64,000 nucleotides of DNA from Haloferax marisrubri (GTDB lineage Archaea > Halobacteriota > Halobacteria > Halobacteriales > Haloferacaceae). The stretch is taken from contig NZ_LOPW02000006.1 of the NCBI RefSeq assembly GCF_001469875.2, positions 188,991 through 252,990 of the forward strand, given 5' to 3'. The stretch's first letter is position 1, and every line of letters begins with the position of its first letter. Positions 37,281 to 45,848 of the stretch are shown one piece after another. The translations under genes and the position numbers were made by a program. The notes beneath the pieces are model-generated. The model was not told where the DNA came from, ran no database searches, and worked only from the letters and a program-made list of their open reading frames with translations.

Positions 37281-37285
37281 TTTTT
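37281..37285 (+). terminator. T-run terminator candidate
   Basis: Five Ts lie 29 nt after the NifU-like stop, following a C-rich stretch, in the gap to the convergent membrane-protein gene. Confidence 0.35.
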
Positions 37286-37408
37286 CTGACCCGCGGCTCG
37301 AAGCGGGCGAGCAACCGAACGAAAGAGACAGCGGCGGCACCGGCGGGAGCGACGAAATCGACGGCATCAGCTACAGCGGCGAGAAACGAAACGTCGGACT
37401 CCGTGTCG

Positions 37409-39211
37409 CTACCCGGACACGTAGTAGAGGTCGGCCGCGCCGTTCGACATGACGCGGTTCACGTTCGGCTGGTTCTGGACCGCGGTGAGGTTCGACCCGG
37501 AGTACCGGAGTTCGCGGTACGCGACCACCTCGCGGTCGTAGTCGGTCTTCGAGACCATCAGATACCGCGGCCCGTCGTAGTAGGTCGGCAGGTCGGTGAG
37601 TGCCTCGTCCGGCGTCGTGAAGCCGAGCGCTGGCGTGGTTCGCTCGGGAAGCGCCTCGGCGAAGCGGTCGGGGTTCCCGCGGATGCCCACGTACCGGATG
37701 TCCTCGTCGGACATCTCGAACGCGGTGTCGTACGCCCCCATCTGCTGAGCGGGGACGTGGTTCGAGGGGAGGTAGATGTACGGCGAGGGGAACATCACCA
37801 TGAGCGTGAGCCCGATGACGAGCGCCGTCGCGACGGGCGTGCCGGCCTTGACCGCCCGCCCGTACTTCGACCAGTAGCTCGTCCCCGCGAGCCACTCGAA
37901 CGCGTAGAACAGCCCGACGCTCCCGACGACAGTCGCGATAATCATCGCGAAGCCGACGTGGCGGAAGAAGAAGTTCGTCTCCGAGATGACCCCGAGGAGG
38001 TGCGCGAAGAAGTACGGCACCAGCACGACGAGGCTGAACGTCAGCGTCCGCAGGATGGACCGGCCCTGAGCCGACAGCCGCGAAAACCGCCCGAACAGGA
38101 CGCCGAGGAAGACGCCGAAGGTTATCAGGGCGTACACCGCGTTCACGAGGAACAACTTCACGAACACGTCGAGGATGCCGCCGCCGACGGCAGTCACGGA
38201 GCCGGTGCGCTGAGAGATGGCCGAACCGGCCTCGGAACTCCCCGAGAGGATTCCGAGCACGCCCTCGACGAACAGGCCGCCGGTGGAAAAGCCGACCGTG
38301 TACTGCGTCAGCCAGTAGACGAACGCCGCGGCGAAGACGATGGTCAGGCCGTACACCGGTCGCTGTTCGGCGACGGCGTCCGGGGTCCGCCAGCGCTGGA
38401 CGAGCTGGATGCCCGCGGCGACGACGAACAACACGAGGTAGTTGACGGCGACCTGCAGGTGGTACGACACCAGCGCGACCGTCCCGATGGCGAACAGGAC
38501 GGAGACGGGCGTGACGTGGCCGCGCCACCGGCTCTCGACGGCGTCGGTGCCGGAGAACTGGTGCTTGAAGAAGAGGTACAGAAGCACCAGTCCGAGGAAC
38601 GACGCCAGCGAGTAGGGGAAGAACATGAGCTTGAACCCGTTGAGGTTCACCGGCAGGAACAACAGCGCCGAGAACACGGCGATGAGGACCGCCCGCCGGT
38701 CGGGAACGACGAGCGAGACGAGAAGCGGGACGAACACGAGGTAGACGACCGAGACGAAAAACACCACCAGCATCATCGCGGTGGTGATTTCGACGCCGAG
38801 GGCGGCGCTGAACAGCCCCGCGGAGACGTGGCCGCTCGGGTAGACGATTTCCAGCGGCGTCAGCGTCTCGGAGACGAGCGACTTCGCCCAGCCGAGGTGC
38901 GTCAGCGAGTCGTTGAACCCGTAGAAGTGGTACTCTCGAACGAGCGGGAGGGCGGAGACCGCGGCTATCGCGAGGGCCGCCAGCGCCACCCCGCCGGCCG
39001 CGAACCGACTGTTCGGGGCGCGAACGACCACGACCAACGAGGTCAGTACCGCCACCGCCACGCCGACCCAGAAGACCGTCGGGGTCGACTGGTAGATTGA
39101 AACCTCGTACGCGCGCGCCGGCGACGCGCGAGCGACGAGGATGCCGACGGCTATCGCGAGAAATCCGACGAGGAGGAGTGTTCTCGTGAGCCGCGAATCA
39201 CGTTGCGTCAT
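37409..39211 (-). CDS. Large polytopic membrane protein, GT-C or polymerase-like
   Basis: The product has 600 residues and about 13 hydrophobic segments, then a soluble C-terminal part (about residues 475-600) outside. After the second helix pair a long first loop carries HFYGFNDSLTHLGWAKSL, with an acidic residue and His placed as in GT-C enzymes. The last domain holds TPDEALTDLPTYYDGPRYLMVSK. It may be a membrane glycosyltransferase or the polymerase of the polysaccharide. The family is not recognised with certainty. The ATG at 39211 is preceded by CAATAACAAAC with the locus spacing. Confidence 0.75.
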   Translation of the reverse strand: MTQRDSRLTRTLLLVGFLAIAVGILVARASPARAYEVSIYQSTPTVFWVGVAVAVLTSLVVVVRAPNSRFAAGGVALAALAIAAVSALPLVREYHFYGFNDSLTHLGWAKSLVSETLTPLEIVYPSGHVSAGLFSAALGVEITTAMMLVVFFVSVVYLVFVPLLVSLVVPDRRAVLIAVFSALLFLPVNLNGFKLMFFPYSLASFLGLVLLYLFFKHQFSGTDAVESRWRGHVTPVSVLFAIGTVALVSYHLQVAVNYLVLFVVAAGIQLVQRWRTPDAVAEQRPVYGLTIVFAAAFVYWLTQYTVGFSTGGLFVEGVLGILSGSSEAGSAISQRTGSVTAVGGGILDVFVKLFLVNAVYALITFGVFLGVLFGRFSRLSAQGRSILRTLTFSLVVLVPYFFAHLLGVISETNFFFRHVGFAMIIATVVGSVGLFYAFEWLAGTSYWSKYGRAVKAGTPVATALVIGLTLMVMFPSPYIYLPSNHVPAQQMGAYDTAFEMSDEDIRYVGIRGNPDRFAEALPERTTPALGFTTPDEALTDLPTYYDGPRYLMVSKTDYDREVVAYRELRYSGSNLTAVQNQPNVNRVMSNGAADLYYVSG

Positions 39212-39236
39212 CCCGTGAGAGAAGGCGAGTAGCGTA

Positions 39237-39247
39237 GTTTGTTATTG
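39237..39247 (-). promoter_or_regulatory. CATAACAAA-box variant before the 600-residue membrane protein
   Basis: On the minus strand CAATAACAAAC, with the ATAAC core starting 34 nt before the ATG at 39211. Same sequence start and same spacing as the copy at 30476. Confidence 0.5.
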
Positions 39248-39439
39248 AGCGTGTAATCGGCCTCTACGGACGGTATGACCGTTCTTCCGCGCGTTTCTCA
39301 GCATCCGCCTCCGAGGGAACGAGGCCGAGGCGCGCCGGGGAGCCATGCGGCGTCGAGACTCGGGGAGAGGACACATTCGAGTCGCGATTTCGGCCGATGT
39401 GGAGACGCTCGACTCCGTCTCCCGGACGTATAGGCGCGT

Positions 39440-39452
39440 GATAACAAAACCC
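39440..39452 (+). promoter_or_regulatory. CATAACAAA box before the asparagine-synthase-like gene
   Basis: GATAACAAAACCC. The ATAAC core starts 36 nt before the ATG of a 20-codon leader frame at 39477. The 324-nt divergent gap 39212-39535 holds this box, the minus-strand box at 39237-39247 and the leader frame, and nothing else I can name. Confidence 0.55.
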
Positions 39453-39476
39453 GACGCACGCGGATATCGGGCAACG

Positions 39477-39539
39477 ATGTCACTCACAGCAGTCACGCCA
39501 CAGACCACCGAGCGAACCGAACGCGAGGGCCGTCGATGA
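39477..39539 (+). CDS. Possible 20-residue leader peptide, ATGA-coupled
   Basis: MSLTAVTPQTTEREG-type frame of 20 residues (it reads MSLTAVTPQTTERT then EREGRR). Its TGA overlaps the ATG of the amidotransferase gene (ATGA). It starts at the fixed distance from the upstream box, which argues that ribosomes load here and reinitiate on the main gene. The gap could also be plain 5' leader. Confidence 0.35.
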   Translation: MSLTAVTPQTTERTEREGRR

Positions 39540-41386
39540 CGGGCTTCGTCGGCGGCGCGCTCAACGCGGCGACGCTCGACGCCTGCGCGGCCGAACTCCA
39601 CCACGAAGACTGGTACGAGTCGGCGACGCGTTCGACCGGCCGCTTCGGCGTCTCGGTGCTCCACCACGGCGCGCGGGACCCCAAGGGCTGTACCGTCTGG
39701 GAAGACGGTCCGCGCGTGGGAGCGATATACGGCGCGGTGACGAACCTCGACGAACTCGACCTCGACGCCGACGGGCTGTTCGACCGACTGTTCGAGGACC
39801 CGCACGCGCTCCTCCCAGAACTCGACGGCTCCTTCCTCGTCGTCGCCGTCGACGGCGACGCGGAGCGCGTCGTGCTCGCCAGCGACAAACTCGGGACGCG
39901 ACAGTGCTTCTACGTCGCGGGCGAACCGTTCGCCTTCGGGACCGAGGTCGGCGCGCTGACGACCCTCCTCGACGACCCGCAGGTAGACGAGCGCGCCATC
40001 AGCGACCTGCTCATGATCGGGCACGTCTGGGGCGACAAGACGCTCGTGCAGGGCGTGAACTTCCTTCCCTCGGGGTCCGTCCTCGACTACCGGGCCGACA
40101 CGGGCCCCGAAATCGAGTCGTACTGGCACCACACGTTCGAACAGAGCGCCGACGACTCCTACCTCGACGACCTCACCGCGGCCTATCAGGACGTCATCGC
40201 CGACATGGCCGACACGATAGACGGCGATATCGGCCTGTGGCTCTCCGGCGGCCTCGACAGTCGCTCGATGGCGGGCGAACTCAGCCGCTACCACGACCTC
40301 ACCACCTACACCTACGACTCGAACCCCGCGAACGGGAGCAACCTCGAACTCGCCGCGAAGGTCTCGGAGGTGCTCGGCCTCGAGAACAGGCGCGTGCCGG
40401 TCGAGTCGGACGCGCTCGTCGAGTCGCTCGACACGTCGGTCCAACTGACCAGCGGGATGGTCGGCCTCTCGACGTTCGTCAACCTCGCGAACGTGTTCAA
40501 CATCGAGGACATGCCCGACGTGCTCATCGAGGGCTGCGGACAGGGTGGAATGATGGGCGACGGCATCGGTCGGGCCGCCGTCGAGGGAAGCAAATCCCCC
40601 GAAGCCGCCCTCTACCGCGCGAAGCACCGCATCGACATTGACGACGCCCGCCGGCTCCTACGGACGGAATTCGACCCGATGACGACCTACCGCGAGGAGG
40701 TTCGCAAGAGCGACCAGCCGGACCTCTACAGCACCGCGATGGACTGCTACTACCGCAACTACTTCCCGCGGTGCGACTTCGCCAGCAACCCCATCGCCGA
40801 GAGTCAGGCCGGCACCCGAGTCCCCTTCAGCGACACCGAGTTCCTCCGGGCCGTGACGCGGATGCCGCTGTCGCACCGCGTCGGCTCGATTCCGTTCACC
40901 AACGGGAAGATTCCCGCGGGGACGGCCTACCCGAAGGTCGAACTGGTCCGCCGCCTCGACAGCCGACTCGCGGACATCCCCTACGAGCGGACGAAGGTCC
41001 CGCCGGCGCGCCCGATGTGGCAACACGCCGCCGGCTTCGTCGTCGGCACCTCCGTCGACCGCATCCGCGAGCGCCTCGTCGGCGACGTCCACACCTACGG
41101 CGGCCGCTCGACCATCGGCGACTGGTACCGGACGAATCGCGCGCTCCGCGAGCGGGTCGACGACCTGCTCGACTCGGCGTGCGAGCGCCCGTACTTCGAC
41201 GCCGACGAGATTCGCCGCCTCCAGCGCGAGGAACTCACGGGCGAGGCCGAACACATGAGCGCCATCTCCGGCATCATCACCGGCGAGCTCTGGGTCCGCA
41301 AGTACATCGACCGCGAAGGCCGTGGCGTCGGTGAGGGTGCCGTGGGTGCGACGGAAGCCGAAGACGCGCCGCAACCGGCCGACTGA
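39536..41386 (+). CDS. Asparagine-synthase-like amidotransferase lacking Cys2
   Basis: The product has 616 residues, the normal length of AsnB. The N-terminal half has glutaminase-fold landmarks (RFGVSVLHHG; LPELDGSFLVVAVDGD; LASDKLGTRQCFYV). The C-terminal half has the ATP PP-loop LWLSGGLDSRSMAGEL (about residue 235). The protein starts MTGFVGG where true enzymes start MCGI, so the Cys nucleophile is replaced by Thr. It may use free ammonia or be a different ligase. In glycan loci such proteins amidate uronic acids to uronamides. With a uronic-acid operon downstream that is the favoured role, but it is inference. Confidence 0.82.
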   Translation: MTGFVGGALNAATLDACAAELHHEDWYESATRSTGRFGVSVLHHGARDPKGCTVWEDGPRVGAIYGAVTNLDELDLDADGLFDRLFEDPHALLPELDGSFLVVAVDGDAERVVLASDKLGTRQCFYVAGEPFAFGTEVGALTTLLDDPQVDERAISDLLMIGHVWGDKTLVQGVNFLPSGSVLDYRADTGPEIESYWHHTFEQSADDSYLDDLTAAYQDVIADMADTIDGDIGLWLSGGLDSRSMAGELSRYHDLTTYTYDSNPANGSNLELAAKVSEVLGLENRRVPVESDALVESLDTSVQLTSGMVGLSTFVNLANVFNIEDMPDVLIEGCGQGGMMGDGIGRAAVEGSKSPEAALYRAKHRIDIDDARRLLRTEFDPMTTYREEVRKSDQPDLYSTAMDCYYRNYFPRCDFASNPIAESQAGTRVPFSDTEFLRAVTRMPLSHRVGSIPFTNGKIPAGTAYPKVELVRRLDSRLADIPYERTKVPPARPMWQHAAGFVVGTSVDRIRERLVGDVHTYGGRSTIGDWYRTNRALRERVDDLLDSACERPYFDADEIRRLQREELTGEAEHMSAISGIITGELWVRKYIDREGRGVGEGAVGATEAEDAPQPAD

Positions 41387-41410
41387 GGTCTGACGAACCG
41401 CTCGTCAGTA

Positions 41411-41415
41411 TTTTT
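41411..41415 (+). terminator. T-run terminator candidate
   Basis: Five Ts lie 25 nt after the amidotransferase stop, near the end of the convergent antitoxin remnant. Confidence 0.35.
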
Positions 41416-41501
41416 CGTTCGAAAATCACGGGACAGCGAATCGACGTCGCTCGTTTTCAGGCGATATCAAAAGGGCCGAACGGATGAGAGGCGTCGCCGC
41501 C

Positions 41502-41704
41502 TCAGTCGTCCTCGGGAGGTCGCTCGGCGGCGCGGTAATCGACCGTCGCGGGGTCCGCTTTCCTTCCACGAGCCGAGTCCCTCATCACGTCCTTGTCTCC
41601 GCCGGTCATCCGAAGGAGGACGTCGGTGAAGCTCGCGTCGTCCCGTTTCACCTCCCAGAGGCGCTCGTACGCCTCCTCGGTGACGGTGCCCGTCTTCGTC
41701 CCAT
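41502..41704 (-). pseudogene. VapB-type antitoxin remnant with a start-proximal frameshift
   Basis: The frame GTKTGTVTEEAYERLWEVKR, then DDASFTDVLLRMTGGDKDVM, is a typical haloarchaeal VapB antitoxin N-terminus (usual form M-G-T-K-T-hydrophobic-V-T-E-E-A-Y-x-R-L). The DNA reads ATGGGACGAAG where ATGGGGACGAAG would be in frame, so one G is missing right after the ATG. No GTG or TTG start is close in frame, and the only in-frame ATG (41837) lies inside the GT4 gene. No vapC toxin is adjacent. It could be translated from another codon or be a sequencing error, so the call is moderate. Confidence 0.6.
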
Positions 41705-41785
41705 AGCGTACACAGACACGGAGAAAGGGACTTGCGGGACAGTCCACGGTCGGCGAAAAACACCCGAAAGAAACAGACTCCGGCG

Positions 41786-42844
41786 CTACGCCGCCGAGGC
41801 GTACATCGCCACCAACTCGTCCGCGTTCGACTGCCACGAGTAGCGTTCTTCGATGACCGCCCGGTTCGTCTGCCCCATACGGACGGCCTCCTCGGGGTTT
41901 GAGACGAGTCGCGCGAGCGCCCGCGCCAGCTCCTCGGCGTCGCCGGGCGCGACGAGAATCCCGCGGTCGTCGGTGATGACCTCGGGGATGCTCCCGACCG
42001 GCGTGGTCACGATGGCGTTGCCCCCGGCCATGCCTTCGAGCATGGCGATGGGAAGCCCCTCCGCGTAGGTCGGGAGGACGAACACCGTCCCGCGGCTGAT
42101 GAGGTCGCGCTTGTCCTCCTCGGAGAGGAAGCCGAGGTACGAGACGTTGTCGTGGGCGGCGGCGACCGCCTCGGCGCGGTCGGCGTGGGGGCCGCGGCCG
42201 CCGATGCTCACCTCGAAGTCAAGACCGGGCGTGGATTCGAGTATCTCGACGGCGTCGAGGAATTCGCGGATGCCCTTGCGCTCGATGAGGTTCGAGACGA
42301 AGACGAGATGAACGGGGTCGGTCGGGTACGTCGGGTCGTACTCCGCGGGTTCGACGGCGTTGGCCATGACGTGGACCTTCTCCTCGCCGGCGAGCCGGGA
42401 GACGAGGCCGCGCCAGTACTCCGAGAGGACGACCACGTCGTCGACGGCGTCGAAGACGAGCGACTGGAGTCGGCGGACGACCCGCGAGTCGGTGGCGAGG
42501 AAGTCGTCGAACGACGAGCCGTGGATGTGGATGACGACGGGGACGCGCCAGACGTACTTCGAAAACAGGGCGAAGAACGCCGCACGGTAGAACGAGTAGG
42601 TGTGCGACGAGTGGACGTGGACGATGTCCGGGCGTCGCTGGAAGGGAAACAGGGCGACGGCGACGAGCGACGAGAGGAGCATCCGCGCGGCGAGTTCGAG
42701 CCCCTCGCCCTTCGGCGCGGTGTAGCGCGTGTAGACGCGCACGTCCATCCGGTCTTCGAGGTAGCGACGCTGTTCGGTGATGTATCGGTCGATGCCGCCG
42801 GTGCCTTTCGGGCCGACGATGAGGAGTGTTTGCTTGGGCTTCAT
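41786..42844 (-). CDS. Glycosyltransferase family 4
   Basis: The product has 352 residues. The N-terminal GT-B lobe opens LLIVGPKGTGGIDRYITEQ, an acceptor-side Gly-rich loop. The donor lobe has LVFVSNLIERKGIREFLDAV and the EX7E motif in AEGLPIAMLEGMAGGNAIV. GT4 enzymes are retaining and use nucleotide-sugar donors on the cytoplasmic side. It follows the DUF354 gene on the same strand after a 214-nt gap with a box variant at 42957-42967, so it may have its own promoter. It overlaps the open frame of the antitoxin remnant at its end. Confidence 0.92.
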   Translation of the reverse strand: MKPKQTLLIVGPKGTGGIDRYITEQRRYLEDRMDVRVYTRYTAPKGEGLELAARMLLSSLVAVALFPFQRRPDIVHVHSSHTYSFYRAAFFALFSKYVWRVPVVIHIHGSSFDDFLATDSRVVRRLQSLVFDAVDDVVVLSEYWRGLVSRLAGEEKVHVMANAVEPAEYDPTYPTDPVHLVFVSNLIERKGIREFLDAVEILESTPGLDFEVSIGGRGPHADRAEAVAAAHDNVSYLGFLSEEDKRDLISRGTVFVLPTYAEGLPIAMLEGMAGGNAIVTTPVGSIPEVITDDRGILVAPGDAEELARALARLVSNPEEAVRMGQTNRAVIEERYSWQSNADELVAMYASAA

Positions 42845-42956
42845 GGGTTGGTTCTGCGGGTCGCGGTCGGAGAGTTTCGAACTCCGACTCCGAGTCGCGG
42901 GACGCGTCGAGGCGGGCGCGAGCGCCGGTCGATACGCGAAAATTGGGCGGTTCGGC

Positions 42957-42967
42957 GGTTAGTTATG
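42957..42967 (-). promoter_or_regulatory. CATAACAAA-box variant before the GT4 gene
   Basis: On the minus strand CATAACTAACC, in the gap after the DUF354 stop. The core is 121 nt before the GT4 ATG at 42844, so either the leader is long or the match is chance. Confidence 0.35.
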
Positions 42968-43058
42968 GATCGATTGACCGTCTTCGGGAGCGGACGGAAG
43001 CAGCGGGTGAGGCTTTGATTCCGCCGGTGGCGTGAGGCCAGCTATGGCGCAACGGCGA

Positions 43059-44138
43059 CTACGCCGGGACGGTGTGTCGCGTCAGCGAATCCACCGTCTC
43101 GACGGAGCCGTAGTTCAGCGCCACCTGGACGATGACGTCGGTGAGGTTGACCTTGTCCGCGAGGAACGCGTCGCGCTTGTCGGCCCAGCGGGCCTTCGCG
43201 CCGTCGTCGGCGAGGAGTTCCTCGGCGCGGGCCATCACGTCGTCGAACGACTTGAGGTTGGAGATGAGCCCCTGCCGTTCGAGTTCGACGAAGTTGCCCA
43301 TGTCGTCGTCGCCGACGAAGGAGTTCGACCGGATGGCGGGCGTCCCGAGGAGCGCCGCCTCGGTGACCATGGTCTGGGTGTCGGCGACGAGTAGGCTCGC
43401 CTCGGCGAGCACGTCGTGGACGAGCGCGGGGTGGAAGTCGAACGGCCGGGTGTCGAGGTCGCCGTCGCGGCGCTCCTCGCTCTCGTCGAGGACGAAGACG
43501 GTCGCGCGCTCGCCCAGCATCTCGATGAGTTCGCGGCGGCGCTCGGGCGTGAATCCGCCGTGGCCCACGTCGTGGTGCGAGCCGAACGCGTTGAACCGGA
43601 CGACGACGAACTGCTCGTCTGGGTCGAGGCCGAGTTCGGCCCGGATGTCCACCGAAGGCTCGTACACGTCGGGGTGGAGGTACGCCGTCTCTTTGAACCC
43701 GCGGAACTGGTAGTGGTTGTCCGCGAGGTCCTTCCCGAAGGTGTGCGGCGTCAGAATCGCCTTGGCGAACGGCCGGGAGACGACGTGGTCCAGCGAGGTC
43801 GGCTCGGAGTCGAGGAGAAGGACCACGGGCGTCCGCGAGACGGCTCCGGCGTGGGCCGCGTAGCCGCCCATCCCGAAGATGAGGTCGGGTTTGAACCGCC
43901 GCACGGCCCGGAAGATGTTGACGTAGTGGAACGGGAGCGACTTGAAAAGCGAGTACTTCGTCGTCCCGCAGGAGCCGTAAATCTCGTGCGGGAGGTCGTA
44001 GTACTCGAGGAGGTCCTTGGTACAGCCGTAGTCGCGGCCGAGGACGAGCACGTCGTGACCCATCGCCTGAAGCTCTCTGACGGCGTACTTGTAGAGGTGA
44101 ACGTGCGCGGGCGTGTTGGTGAAGAACAGGTATCGCAT
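43059..44138 (-). CDS. DUF354 family, GT-B-like glycosyltransferase
   Basis: About 359 residues from MRYLFFTNTPAHVHLYKYAV. An ATG six codons upstream (44156) is possible but less like the family. DUF354 signature parts are HDVLVLGRDYG, DLIFGMGGYAAHAGAVS, VVVRFNAFGSHHDVGHGG and VADTQTMVTEAALLGTPAIRSNSF. The fold is that of UDP-GlcNAc epimerases and MurG-like GT-B enzymes. In archaea these genes sit in surface-glycan loci. The donor is unknown. On the minus strand GTATAACTA at 44171-44179 is a weak box variant 33-41 nt upstream. Confidence 0.85.
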   Translation of the reverse strand: MRYLFFTNTPAHVHLYKYAVRELQAMGHDVLVLGRDYGCTKDLLEYYDLPHEIYGSCGTTKYSLFKSLPFHYVNIFRAVRRFKPDLIFGMGGYAAHAGAVSRTPVVLLLDSEPTSLDHVVSRPFAKAILTPHTFGKDLADNHYQFRGFKETAYLHPDVYEPSVDIRAELGLDPDEQFVVVRFNAFGSHHDVGHGGFTPERRRELIEMLGERATVFVLDESEERRDGDLDTRPFDFHPALVHDVLAEASLLVADTQTMVTEAALLGTPAIRSNSFVGDDDMGNFVELERQGLISNLKSFDDVMARAEELLADDGAKARWADKRDAFLADKVNLTDVIVQVALNYGSVETVDSLTRHTVPA

Positions 44139-44502
44139 ACTCTCTGGCAGTTCCACGCGCCCCGCGGGAGTAGTTATACGGCGTCTACCCGTCGCAGTCG
44201 GTCGAAGAGACGGCGACGCACCGCCGCGACGACCGGCCTTCGGCCGTTACAGTCGCCATAACAAAACCCGGACGAGCACTCGGGTTCCCTGACCGGGCGC
44301 TCGCGCGCCGTTTCGCCCATCGTGTTCGCATCGCCGCGGACGGACGCAGTCCGCACTCGACGCGAACGGAACGTCCTCCAAGCCGACCGCCGACGCGCCC
44401 CACAAACCAGATGTTTCAGACGCCTATCCCCACACTCACCCCGCGACGACGAACCGCCAGCACGGACCCGACGACGGGCCGACCGACCGGGAGCGACCGC
44501 TG
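44139..44502. other. Divergent gap with a CATAACAAA box and a coupled leader frame
   Basis: This 364-nt gap holds a weak minus-strand box variant at 44171-44179, a small hairpin (CGGCC-TTC-GGCCG, about 44235-44247), the box at 44257-44269, and a 30-codon frame at 44411-44503. The stretch 44270-44410 shows nothing I can name. Confidence 0.5.
44257..44269 (+). promoter_or_regulatory. CATAACAAA box before the YdjM-like gene
   Basis: CATAACAAAACCC, one of the best copies of the element. It lies 153 nt before the first plus-strand ATG in the gap (44411) and 245 nt before the YdjM-like start, so here the distance rule of the other copies fails. Confidence 0.5.
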
Positions 44503-44503
44503 A
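44411..44503 (+). CDS. Possible 30-residue leader peptide, TGATG-coupled
   Basis: The frame begins MFQTPIPTLTPRRR and has 30 residues. Its TGA shares one base with the ATG of the YdjM-like gene (TGATG). Same length as the leader frame at 45184-45276. Codon quality is poor, so it may be chance. Confidence 0.25.
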   Translation: MFQTPIPTLTPRRRTASTDPTTGRPTGSDR

Positions 44504-45090
44504 TGTTCCCGTGGGAACACGCCGCCGTCGGCTACATCCTCGTCTCGCTGTGGGCGCGGGTGACCGGCCGAAGACTCGACGGCTGGGCCGCGCTGGCGGT
44601 GCTGTTCGGAACGCAGTTCCCCGACCTCGTCGACAAGCCGCTGGCGTGGTCGTTCGGCATCCTCCCGAGCGGTATCTCGGTGGCGCACTCGATTCTCGTC
44701 TCGGTGCCGGTCTCGATAGTCGTCGTGGCCGTCGCGCGGCGCTACGGGGCGGCGACGGTCGGCGTCGCCTTCGCCCTCGGTTACCTCTCGCACATCCCCG
44801 CGGACCTGCTGTACAACGGCTTTTTCTTCGGGAACTACGACGTGATTCGGGCGTTCCTCTGGCCGCTGTCACACGGGAGCGAGTCGTCGATGGGCGGCTT
44901 CTTCGCCCAGACGTGGTTCTACCTGCGCCGCTTCGTCATCTTCCTCGCGCGGCCCGAGGCGTGGGTGCTGGTCGCGTTCGAACTCGCGTTGCTCGGAAGC
45001 GCCTTCTGGCTCTGGCTCGGGGACGGCGCGCCCGGCGTGGAGCTTCTCAAGCGCTCTGTGACCGGAATCCGCCGCGGCGTTACGAAGTGA
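44503..45090 (+). CDS. YdjM-like membrane-bound metal-dependent hydrolase
   Basis: The product has 195 residues. It opens MFPWEHAAVGYILVSL, a His-bearing helix typical of the YdjM/DUF457 family, followed by LFGTQFPDLVDKPLAWSFGI and VAHSILVSVPVS and ALGYLSHIPADLLYNG, which give the set of conserved His and Asp that bind metal. Four to five helices are visible. The family is called metal-dependent hydrolase, but its substrate is not known. Placed in the glycan locus, it may act on a lipid-linked intermediate; that is only inference. Confidence 0.82.
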   Translation: MFPWEHAAVGYILVSLWARVTGRRLDGWAALAVLFGTQFPDLVDKPLAWSFGILPSGISVAHSILVSVPVSIVVVAVARRYGAATVGVAFALGYLSHIPADLLYNGFFFGNYDVIRAFLWPLSHGSESSMGGFFAQTWFYLRRFVIFLARPEAWVLVAFELALLGSAFWLWLGDGAPGVELLKRSVTGIRRGVTK

Positions 45091-45120
45091 CTGCGACCGG
45101 AAACCGGGCGGCAACCACTC

Positions 45121-45133
45121 CATAACAAAGCCC
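45121..45133 (+). promoter_or_regulatory. CATAACAAA box before the uronic-acid operon
   Basis: CATAACAAAGCCC, 31 nt after the YdjM-like stop and 63 nt before the leader frame ATG at 45184. It is the only shared signal in front of the five-gene sugar operon. Confidence 0.55.
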
Positions 45134-45183
45134 TCACCGAGACTGAATTTCGCTAAGGCAGGCAGACTCCCCGCCGACATGAT

Positions 45184-45276
45184 ATGAAATTCCAGATTTT
45201 CCAGTCGATTCGGCCGACCGCCGAGTCGACACAGACGGCCGACGGAGCGCGACCGACGCGAGGTGGACGACGATGA
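45184..45276 (+). CDS. Possible 30-residue leader peptide, ATGA-coupled
   Basis: The frame begins MKFQIFQSIRPTAEST and has 30 residues, ending GGRR. Its TGA overlaps the ATG of the acyltransferase gene. Similar in size and ending to the leader frame at 39477-39539. Confidence 0.3.
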   Translation: MKFQIFQSIRPTAESTQTADGARPTRGGRR

Positions 45277-45848
45277 GCGCCGAAGTGGGCGTCGAGTCCC
45301 ACGTCGACGACGGCGTCACCATCGGCTACGGCGACGGCGACGACCCGGTCATCGGCGACCGGGCACGGATTCGCGCCGGCACCATCGTCTACGACGACGT
45401 GACCATCGGCGACGACTTCGTCACGGGCCACAACGTCCTCGTCCGCGAGCACACGACCATCGGCGACCAGGTCCTCCTCGGGACCGAGACGGTCGTCGAC
45501 GGCACCACGACCATCGGGTCGCGCGTGAGCATCCAGACGAACGTCTACATCCCCACCAACACCCGCATCGGCGACGACGTGTTCGTCGGGCCGGGCGTGG
45601 TGATGACGAACGACCCCTATCCGGTCCGCACCGACGCGGAACTGGTCGGTCCGATAATCGAGAACCACGCCTCTATCGGCGCGAACGCGACGCTCCTCCC
45701 CGGCGTGACAGTCGGCGAGGGCGCGTTCGTCGCCGCCGGCGCGCTCGTCGTGAACGACGTGCCGCCGCGAACCCTCGCCGTGGGCGTCCCCGCCGTCCAC
45801 CGCGAGCTACCGGAGCAACTGCGGGGAGAAAACAGGATACGACGATGA
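45273..45848 (+). CDS. Hexapeptide-repeat N-acyltransferase (WbpD-like)
   Basis: The product has 191 residues and is almost entirely left-handed beta-helix hexapeptides: TIGYGDGDDPVIGDRA, IVYDDVTIGDDFVTGHNV, TTIGDQVLLGTETVV, RIGDDVFVGPGVVMTND, then IGANATLLPGVTVGEGA. The loop GVVMTNDPYP holds the Asn/Asp site of acetyl-CoA transferases. In the WbpABDEI pathway this enzyme N-acetylates the 3-amino group of the UDP-sugar made by the next two genes. It is the first gene of the operon, and its stop overlaps the aminotransferase ATG. Confidence 0.88.
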   Translation: MSAEVGVESHVDDGVTIGYGDGDDPVIGDRARIRAGTIVYDDVTIGDDFVTGHNVLVREHTTIGDQVLLGTETVVDGTTTIGSRVSIQTNVYIPTNTRIGDDVFVGPGVVMTNDPYPVRTDAELVGPIIENHASIGANATLLPGVTVGEGAFVAAGALVVNDVPPRTLAVGVPAVHRELPEQLRGENRIRR

